Below, piece by piece: positions 1 to 5,202 of a DNA stretch of 10,632 bases. This DNA comes from Candidatus Goldiibacteriota bacterium. GTDB taxonomy: Bacteria; Oederibacteriota; PGYV01; DSYL01. How positions within the stretch are numbered: the stretch's first letter is position 1; each line of letters begins with the position of its first letter. The DNA is taken from positions 1 to 10,632 of the forward strand of contig JAOAAI010000038.1 of the NCBI GenBank assembly GCA_026418955.1, written 5' to 3'. Position numbers and translations under genes: made by a program. The notes under the pieces are model-generated. The model saw only the letters and a list, made by a program, of their open reading frames with translations, was not told the DNA's origin and made no database searches.

Positions 1-1
1 A

Positions 2-676
2 CGTCAGGCAATAGCAGGAATTAAAATTTCATATGATGCAAATACATTTTTAAAAGATGCCCAGGAAAATGCTGATAATACAATTTATCTTGCATATGCA
101 TACGAAGTTACAAAAGGTGTTTCATTAGGTATAACAGGTAAATTATTACTTGGAAACTACCCAGCATTTGTTATGTCAGGTTCAACAATACAGTCAGCAA
201 CCGTAACATATTTTGGATTTGGCGGTGATATTGGATTACTTGTAAATGTTGCTGCATTTGTTCCTGGATTTGATTTATCTATTGGTTTAAATGTACAGGA
301 TGTATATACTACAATTAACTGGGAAAAAATAGAAGGAGTAACAGAAGGTTTTTCAGAACAGGTTGGATTAAATTTAAAACCAGGTATTGCATATAAACTT
401 CCAATCCAGCAATTCAAACTTGTTGCAGCATGTGATTTAGATACAAGATATGAACAGATGATAATCCATGCAGGTGGAGAATTATGGTGGAATGATATGG
501 TAGGTATCCGTGGTGGAATAAAAAATTGGGGTAAAATTCCAGATCAGTCATTCCAACAAGAATCAGATTGGTCTTTAGGTGCCAGCTTAAGATGGTATTT
601 TATAGGTGTTGATTATTCTTATGTATATAATGAACTTACACCTATACAATATCTTTCAATAGTCGGTAAATTCTAA
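2..676 (+). CDS. PorV/PorQ-like outer-membrane beta-barrel protein, 5'-truncated by the window edge
   Basis: The frame is open from base 2 to a TAA at 674-676, giving 224 residues with no start visible, so the gene begins upstream. Seen: alternating polar/hydrophobic strands rich in Gly, Tyr and aromatics, repeated strand pairs (GGDIGLLVNVAAFVPGFDLS; GELWWNDMVGIRGGI; SLGASLRWYFIGVDYSYVY) and a C-terminal Phe (SIVGKF), the usual signal for the outer-membrane barrel assembly machinery. The order of a periplasm-facing turn, a '(A)GGE.WW...GIRGGI' strand, a 'GA...WY.IGVDYSYV' strand and a final Phe matches the C-terminal half of the PorV/PorQ (UPF0164-like) family of FadL-related barrels. Such proteins sit in the outer membrane and in some phyla serve type IX secretion, but no secretion partner is visible here, so the role is undetermined. 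The N-terminal part with the signal peptide is outside the window. A methionine at 173 is internal and should not be taken as the start. Confidence 0.7.
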   Translation, partial: RQAIAGIKISYDANTFLKDAQENADNTIYLAYAYEVTKGVSLGITGKLLLGNYPAFVMSGSTIQSATVTYFGFGGDIGLLVNVAAFVPGFDLSIGLNVQDVYTTINWEKIEGVTEGFSEQVGLNLKPGIAYKLPIQQFKLVAACDLDTRYEQMIIHAGGELWWNDMVGIRGGIKNWGKIPDQSFQQESDWSLGASLRWYFIGVDYSYVYNELTPIQYLSIVGKF

Positions 677-690
677 TTGTAAATAGAAAT

Positions 691-732
691 ATAATAAAAG
701 CGGGATATTAATATATATCCCGCTTTTATTAT
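691..732 (+). terminator. Strong intrinsic terminator after the barrel gene
   Basis: A perfect 18-bp inverted repeat (691-708 with 715-732) has a 6-nt loop (709-714). The stem carries a GCGGG/CCCGC core and an A-run/T-run at its foot, so the T-tract is part of the stem. It starts 14 nt after the stop codon. The A/T symmetry means it could also terminate on the opposite strand, but no minus-strand gene faces it. Confidence 0.85.
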
Positions 733-772
733 GTCAAAAAAAATTTCAGCGATAAAAATTTATATTGATTTA

Positions 773-802
773 TTGACAATTTTTTTGTTAAAATTAGATA
801 AT
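773..802 (+). promoter_or_regulatory. Sigma70-type promoter of the first GH94 gene
   Basis: A perfect -35 hexamer TTGACA (773-778) is followed after 18 bp by GATAAT (797-802), a 5/6 match to the -10 consensus. The predicted start is near 809, giving a 5' leader of about 53 nt. The preceding terminator at 691-732 isolates this unit from the barrel gene. The spacer and flanks are extremely AT-rich. Confidence 0.65.
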
Positions 803-811
803 TTTACTTTT

Positions 812-831
812 TAATTAAAAAGTTTTAATTA
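812..831. promoter_or_regulatory. Possible operator: 20-bp AT-only dyad just after the predicted transcription start
   Basis: A 9-bp perfect inverted repeat around a 2-bp centre (TAATTAAAA-AG-TTTTAATTA) lies immediately downstream of the predicted start near 809 and 19 bp before the Shine-Dalgarno sequence. The position suits a repressor operator or a 5' leader hairpin. The composition is pure A/T apart from the central G, so chance is a real alternative in this background. Confidence 0.25.
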
Positions 832-861
832 TTTGATAATATTTAATACAGGAGGATTGTC

Positions 862-3207
862 ATGCGATTCGGCTACTTTGATGATGCAAAAAAGGAATAC
901 ATAATAACCAGACCGGATACACCTTTGCCATGGATAAATTATCTTGGGGTTGATGTTTACTGTGCATTAATTTCAAATACAGCAGGTGGCTATAGTTTTT
1001 ATAAAGATGCAGCGCACAGAAGAATTTTAAGATATAGATATAATAATGTTCCTTCAGATAGACCCGGCAGATACATATATATAAGGGATGATAAAACAGG
1101 TGACTATTGGTCAAATTCTTGGCAACCAACAAATAAGGATTTGAAAAAATATAAATATGAATGCGCACATGGTTTGAGTTATACCAGAATAAAAGCTGAA
1201 TATGCAGGAATTTTATCTGAAACACTTTATTTTGTTCCGCTCGGTGAATCACTAGAAATATGGAAGATTAAACTTACAAATAAAACAAGAAAGAAAAGAA
1301 AACTTAGTTTATTTACCTATGTTGAATTTTGTCTGTGGGATGCGCATAATGACATGACTGACTTTCAGTATAATTTAAATATTGGACAGACAGAGTTTAA
1401 AAATAATGCCATATATCATTTGACTCTATATCATGCCCATAATAAATTTTTTTCATATTTCTGGTCAAATACAAAAGTTAGTAGTTATGATGGTGTTAGA
1501 CAAAATTTTGTTGGACCATATAGGGGTGAGGCAAATCCAATCGCAGTTGAAAAAGGTCGTTGCAGTAATTCTCTTGCATGCGGTTGGGCACCATTTGGTG
1601 GATTACATGTAAAGGTAAATTTAAATCCAGGTAAAGAAAAAGAAGTTGTTTTTATACTGGGTTATGCAGAAAAGCTAGGAGAAGAATTAAAAGTTTTTGA
1701 AAAATATAGTAATGTTAAAAATGTTGAAGTAGCTTTTAATGAACTTGCAGAATATTGGGAAGAGAATCTTAATAAATATACAGTTGAGACACCTGACAAA
1801 CAGGTAAATACCATGGTCAATATATGGAATCAATATCAATGCAGGACAACTTTTAACTGGTCACGCTCTGCTTCTTATTATGAGGCTGGTGGAGAGCGCG
1901 GTATGGGATTTAGAGATTCTAATCAGGATACGCTCGGATTTGTTCATCAGATACCTAAAAAAGTTAAAGAACGTCTTATAGATCTTGCTTCTGTTCAATT
2001 TCCAGAAGGTAGAGCACATCATGGTTATTCTCCTTTAACCAAAAAAGGTAGTAAAGAAGGTTACGGAGATGATCATTTATGGCTCGTGATGGCTGTTTCT
2101 TCTTATATTAAAGAGACAGGAGATATTAATTTTTTAAATGAGATAGTTCCTTATAATGATGGTTCAAAGGGTAAAATGTACGAACATTTACAAAGAGCAG
2201 TAGAATATTCTTGGAATAACACTGGCTGGCACGGGTTACCAAAGGCAGGGCATGCTGATTGGAATGATTGTCTAAATTTACATGGCCCTAATGGTATGGG
2301 AGTGTCTGTTATGATTGCTGAGATGTTTGTTTATTGTGCCAATTTACTATCAGAATTAGCTGAAAAATCAGGTAGAGTACTTGATGTTGATAAATATAGA
2401 GATATGGCAAAAGAAATGAAAGATAGAATAAATAAAGAAGCATGGGATGGCGAATGGTATGTACGAGCTTTTGATGATTCAGGTAATGTTGTTGGAAGTA
2501 AAAAGAATGAAGAAGGTAAAATATGGCTTGAAACCCAAACATGGGCAGTACTTTCCGGAGTAGCAGAAGGTGAAAGAGCTATTAAATGTATGGACTCTGT
2601 GAAAAAATATCTTTACACTGAATATGGTATTCTTTTATTTCAACCGGCATTTACAAAATATAATCCTTCTCTTGGTTACGTAACTGTATTTCCGCCTGGA
2701 CTTAAAGAAAATGCATCAATTTTTTGTCATACCAATCCATGGGCTATGATTGCAGAAACAATGCTAGGAAGAGGCGACATTGCTTTTAAATATTATAAAA
2801 CAATTTTACCAGCTGCTATAAATGACAAAGCAGATATACATTGGACAGAACCATATGTTTATTCACAAATGATAGCTGGTAGAGATCACAAAGATTTTGG
2901 TCAGGCAAAAAATTCCTGGCTTACTGGAACAACTGCCTGGAATTTTGTTGCAATTTCACAGTATATACTTGGAATAAGACCTACTTTTGATGGATTAATT
3001 ATTGATCCATGTATTCCAACAAAATGGAAGGGATATAAAGTAAAAAGGGTATTCAGAGGTATAACTTATCATATAACAGTAAAGAATCCTAAAGGAATTT
3101 CAAAAGGGGTGGAGAAAATACTGGTAGATAATAAGGAGATAAAAGGCAATATAATTCCTTTATTCAAGAATAAGGACGAACATTTTGTAGAAGTGATTAT
3201 GGGCTAA
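862..3207 (+). CDS. GH94 inverting disaccharide phosphorylase, cellobiose phosphorylase type, acceptor uncertain
   Basis: The 781-residue cytoplasmic protein has no signal peptide. The start is set by the family N-terminus (MRFGYFDD...KEYIITRPDTPLPWINYLG) and a strong AGGAGG at 850-855. The layout is GH94: an N-terminal beta-sandwich (about 1-270), a linker helix, an (alpha/alpha)6 barrel (about 300-710) and a C-terminal beta cap. The reaction is phosphorolysis of a beta-linked disaccharide to alpha-sugar-1-phosphate. By the published Cellulomonas gilvus numbering, recalled from memory, the donor site is intact: R346, D352, W467, catalytic acid D469 (in ADWNDCLN), K615 and E616. The phosphate site is intact too: R335, H623, T688 and G689. 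Overall resemblance to Clostridium thermocellum cellobiose phosphorylase is high (VNIWNQYQC, RGMGFRDSNQD). However, residues at the acceptor site differ (D160, D167, Y170, Y606, F610) and the loop after D469 is about 20 residues shorter, as in chitobiose phosphorylase. Family assignment is secure; cellobiose as substrate is only the best guess. Confidence 0.9.
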   Translation: MRFGYFDDAKKEYIITRPDTPLPWINYLGVDVYCALISNTAGGYSFYKDAAHRRILRYRYNNVPSDRPGRYIYIRDDKTGDYWSNSWQPTNKDLKKYKYECAHGLSYTRIKAEYAGILSETLYFVPLGESLEIWKIKLTNKTRKKRKLSLFTYVEFCLWDAHNDMTDFQYNLNIGQTEFKNNAIYHLTLYHAHNKFFSYFWSNTKVSSYDGVRQNFVGPYRGEANPIAVEKGRCSNSLACGWAPFGGLHVKVNLNPGKEKEVVFILGYAEKLGEELKVFEKYSNVKNVEVAFNELAEYWEENLNKYTVETPDKQVNTMVNIWNQYQCRTTFNWSRSASYYEAGGERGMGFRDSNQDTLGFVHQIPKKVKERLIDLASVQFPEGRAHHGYSPLTKKGSKEGYGDDHLWLVMAVSSYIKETGDINFLNEIVPYNDGSKGKMYEHLQRAVEYSWNNTGWHGLPKAGHADWNDCLNLHGPNGMGVSVMIAEMFVYCANLLSELAEKSGRVLDVDKYRDMAKEMKDRINKEAWDGEWYVRAFDDSGNVVGSKKNEEGKIWLETQTWAVLSGVAEGERAIKCMDSVKKYLYTEYGILLFQPAFTKYNPSLGYVTVFPPGLKENASIFCHTNPWAMIAETMLGRGDIAFKYYKTILPAAINDKADIHWTEPYVYSQMIAGRDHKDFGQAKNSWLTGTTAWNFVAISQYILGIRPTFDGLIIDPCIPTKWKGYKVKRVFRGITYHITVKNPKGISKGVEKILVDNKEIKGNIIPLFKNKDEHFVEVIMG

Positions 3208-3233
3208 TAGGTAAGTAATTTAAAATATAATAT

Positions 3234-3277
3234 AATAGCGCGTAAAATTTAGGATAATATTTGCGCGCTATTTTTTT
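3234..3277 (+). terminator. Intrinsic terminator between the first GH94 gene and glgA
   Basis: A 13-bp stem (3234-3246 with 3260-3272, one G-T wobble) has a GCGCG core and a 13-nt loop, and ends in a run of seven T (3271-3277). It begins 27 nt after the GH94 stop and ends only 33 nt before the glgA start, so any read-through would feed glgA directly. Confidence 0.8.
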
Positions 3278-3310
3278 AATAAAATAGTAAAAAGATAAAA
3301 AGGAAAAATA

Positions 3311-4807
3311 GTGAACGAAATTAAAACAAAAAAAGAAAAATTAAAAATATTAATTGTTGCTTCAGAGGTTGTTCCTTTTGCTAAGACAGGTGGACTTGCT
3401 GATGTTGCTGGCGCACTTCCAAAGGCATTAAAAAAATTAGGTCATGATGTCAGAGTTGTATTGCCAAAATATAAATGTATATCAGATGAAAAATTTAATA
3501 TCATAGATACAGGCAAAAGAGTTGTTGTTGATATCGCTCTTGTAAAACACATCGGCGTTATAAAACAATCATTTTTCCCGGAGACAGATATACCAGTATA
3601 CTTTATTGATAATGATGAATTTTTTAATAGGGACGAATTATATAGAACTCCTTATGGTGAATATTGGGATAATGCAGAGAGATTTATTTTTTTTTCAAGA
3701 TCTGTTATTGAAATGTTAAAAGAAATTGATTTTATTCCTGATATTATTCATTGTAATGACTGGCATACTGGATTGATACCAGTTTATTTAAAAACTATTT
3801 ATAAAAATATAGGAGATAATATCGCAACTGTCTATTCTATACATAACATTGCTTATCAGGGTTACACAGATAAAGAAAAATTATCTCATGCTGGATTACC
3901 CTGGGACCTATGGACAATTGATAAACTTGAATTTTATGGTGGTATAAATTTTATGAAAGGCGGTATAGTTTTTTCAGATATAATAAATACAGTCAGTGAA
4001 AGTTATAAAAGAGAGACAGAAACGCCAGAATTTGGATATAATCTTGATGGAGTTTTACGTTCTCGTAATGGTGATTACTTTGGAGTTTTAAATGGAGTGG
4101 ATTATGAAATATGGAATCCAGCAACTGATAAATATATAGATGTAAATTATGATATAAAAACAATACATTTAAAAAATGAGATGAAAAAAATATTATTACA
4201 AGAAATAGGATTAAAATATTATGAAAATGTTCCTTTGTTAAGTATGATATCAAGACTGGATGCGCAAAAAGGTATTGATTTTATAGTCAGTATCATGGAT
4301 GAAATGTTAAAGATGAATTTACAATTTGTAATACTTGGAACAGGTGATAAATGGTATCATGATATTTTATATGATTTTAAAAATAAATATCCTGAAAAAT
4401 TTTCTGTTCATTTTAAATTTGATAATATACTAGCACATAAAATTTATGCTGGTGCAGATATTTTTATTATGCCATCTTATTTTGAACCATGCGGACTTGG
4501 ACAATTAATAGCTTTGAAATATGGTACAGTTCCTATTGTAAGAGCCATAGGAGGACTAAAAGATACTGTAAAACAATTTAATTTCAAAACAAAACAGGGA
4601 AATGGCTTTCTTTTTTATGGTAATAGCCCAAATGATTTATTGCAAGTAATTAGAATAGCAGTTGATACTTATAAAAATAAATCTGTATGGAACAAGTTGA
4701 TAGAAAATGGAATGAAAGAAAATTTTTCATGGGAACATTCAGCACAGGAATATGTGAAATTATATTACAAAGCGATAGAAAAGCATAAAAATAAAAATGT
4801 TTGCTAA
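3311..4807 (+). CDS. glgA: Glycogen (starch) synthase GlgA, ADP-glucose dependent
   Basis: The 498-residue GT5 family enzyme transfers glucose from ADP-glucose to the non-reducing end of alpha-1,4-glucan in the cytoplasm. It starts with GTG at 3311, with AGGA at 3301-3304 six bases upstream. Motifs in order: KTGGLADV (25-32, ADP-glucose binding loop), CNDWHTG (148-154), HNIAYQG (178-184), NGVD (261-264), SRLDAQKG (314-321, with R315 and K320 in the places of E. coli R300 and K305), and EPCGLGQL (392-399, catalytic-site Glu392). The usual motif is EPCGLTQ; a Gly replaces Thr here. Length is normal for the family (about 480-500). A terminator separates it from the upstream GH94 gene and I see no good promoter in the 33-bp gap, so it probably depends on read-through or on a promoter inside the preceding gene. 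Its final codons overlap the 13-bp-period repeat array. Upstream phosphorolysis would supply glucose-1-phosphate for its substrate, but no glgC is in the window. Confidence 0.95.
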   Translation: MNEIKTKKEKLKILIVASEVVPFAKTGGLADVAGALPKALKKLGHDVRVVLPKYKCISDEKFNIIDTGKRVVVDIALVKHIGVIKQSFFPETDIPVYFIDNDEFFNRDELYRTPYGEYWDNAERFIFFSRSVIEMLKEIDFIPDIIHCNDWHTGLIPVYLKTIYKNIGDNIATVYSIHNIAYQGYTDKEKLSHAGLPWDLWTIDKLEFYGGINFMKGGIVFSDIINTVSESYKRETETPEFGYNLDGVLRSRNGDYFGVLNGVDYEIWNPATDKYIDVNYDIKTIHLKNEMKKILLQEIGLKYYENVPLLSMISRLDAQKGIDFIVSIMDEMLKMNLQFVILGTGDKWYHDILYDFKNKYPEKFSVHFKFDNILAHKIYAGADIFIMPSYFEPCGLGQLIALKYGTVPIVRAIGGLKDTVKQFNFKTKQGNGFLFYGNSPNDLLQVIRIAVDTYKNKSVWNKLIENGMKENFSWEHSAQEYVKLYYKAIEKHKNKNVC

Positions 4808-4912
4808 AAATGTTCGTTTAAAATGTTCTCTAACAATGTTTAGTAAATAAGTTTTTACATTTTTATATAACATGAGTAATGAACATTAGTATAGAACATC
4901 CTTTACGAACGT
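4797..4912. repeat. Dyad-symmetric array of ATGTTC-like half-sites with an exact 13-bp period
   Basis: Forward copies of ATGTTY start at 4797, 4810, 4823 and 4836, with a weak fifth (AAGTTT) at 4849. Inverse copies (RAACAT-like) start at 4868 (TAACAT), 4881 and 4894 (both GAACAT) and 4907 (GAACGT), with a weak one at 4855 (TTACAT). Every step is exactly 13 bp and the two halves mirror each other about 4854.5. A full 13-bp consensus is roughly ATGTTCNNTAAAA. If transcribed, it would fold as a long hairpin with paired hexamers separated by internal loops. The first copy lies in the last codons of glgA. Function unknown: it could be a protein-binding array, a 3' mRNA structure or terminator, or a miniature repeat element. 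Confidence 0.75.
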
Positions 4913-4922
4913 TATTAATAAA

Positions 4923-4950
4923 TTGGTTGACTTTTAAATTATTTTATAGT
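4923..4950 (+). promoter_or_regulatory. Weak candidate promoter for tRNA-Glu
   Basis: TTGGTT (4923-4928) and TATAGT (4945-4950, 5/6 match to the -10 consensus) are 16 bp apart, which would start transcription about 22 nt before the tRNA. An overlapping TTGACT (4927-4932) is a better -35 but has no good -10 at the right distance. A promoter is expected here; this exact placement is uncertain. Confidence 0.3.
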
Positions 4951-4978
4951 AAAAAAGTAATGATTAATAATCATAAGC

Positions 4979-5053
4979 GTCCCCATGGTCAAGCGGTTAA
5001 GACATCGCCCTTTCAAGGCGGTATCACGGGTTCGATTCCCGTTGGGGACGCCA
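4979..5053 (+). tRNA. tRNA-Glu (anticodon TTC), CCA encoded
   Basis: A complete cloverleaf can be drawn. The 7-bp acceptor stem is GTCCCCA (4979-4985) with TGGGGAC (5043-5049). The anticodon stem is 5005-5009 with 5017-5021 (one T-G pair), and its 7-nt loop CTTTCAA puts anticodon TTC at 5012-5014. The T-stem is ACGGG/CCCGT (5026-5030 with 5038-5042) and has the TTCGATT loop. The discriminator is G5050 and the CCA end is encoded at 5051-5053. UUC reads both GAA and GAG. The gene stands between glgA and the second GH94 gene. An 81-codon frame runs across it and is not a gene. Confidence 0.97.
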
Positions 5054-5055
5054 GT

Positions 5056-5104
5056 TTAATTTTCAATTATCAATTTTTAATGGTCAATTTTCATTGTTCA
5101 ATGA
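5056..5104. repeat. Degenerate 7-bp tandem array, consensus TCAATTT
   Basis: Seven consecutive heptamers start at 5056, 5063, 5070, 5077, 5084, 5091 and 5098, all variants of T(C/T)AATTT. The array starts two bases after the tRNA CCA end. Exact repetition is imperfect but the 7-bp phase is kept throughout. Short tandem repeats of this kind are often dispersed in intergenic DNA of some bacteria; no function is evident. Confidence 0.6.
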
Positions 5105-5202
5105 ATAAAAATAGATATATATAAATATCTTTAATACAAATACGATAATTCCTTTAAATATTTTAAATTGTTTTTTTAATTCACCTCAACTTTGGAGAAA
5201 AA

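Noticed and set aside
157..417. Minus-strand frame opposite the barrel gene
   Set aside because: Antisense to a clear beta-barrel coding frame, with no homology-like features.
860..1252. 130-codon minus-strand frame opposite the first GH94 gene
   Set aside because: It is antisense to a conserved GH94 N-terminus; its His/Tyr/Leu-rich composition is that of a reverse-complement shadow.
4797..4912. CRISPR array
   Set aside because: Units are 13 bp with a 6-bp core and invert at the centre; CRISPR repeats are longer, direct and separated by unique spacers of about 30 bp.
4979..5104. Integrated element with attachment site at tRNA-Glu
   Set aside because: No integrase gene or repeated tRNA 3' end is seen in the window; the neighbouring genes have similar composition and look native.
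4879..5124. 81-codon plus-strand frame
   Set aside because: It runs through the tRNA-Glu gene and the heptamer repeats, has no Shine-Dalgarno sequence and reads as translated non-coding DNA.
5113..5130. Hairpin AGATAT/ATATCT as a tRNA terminator
   Set aside because: A short A/T-only stem without a T-tract, expected by chance in this composition.
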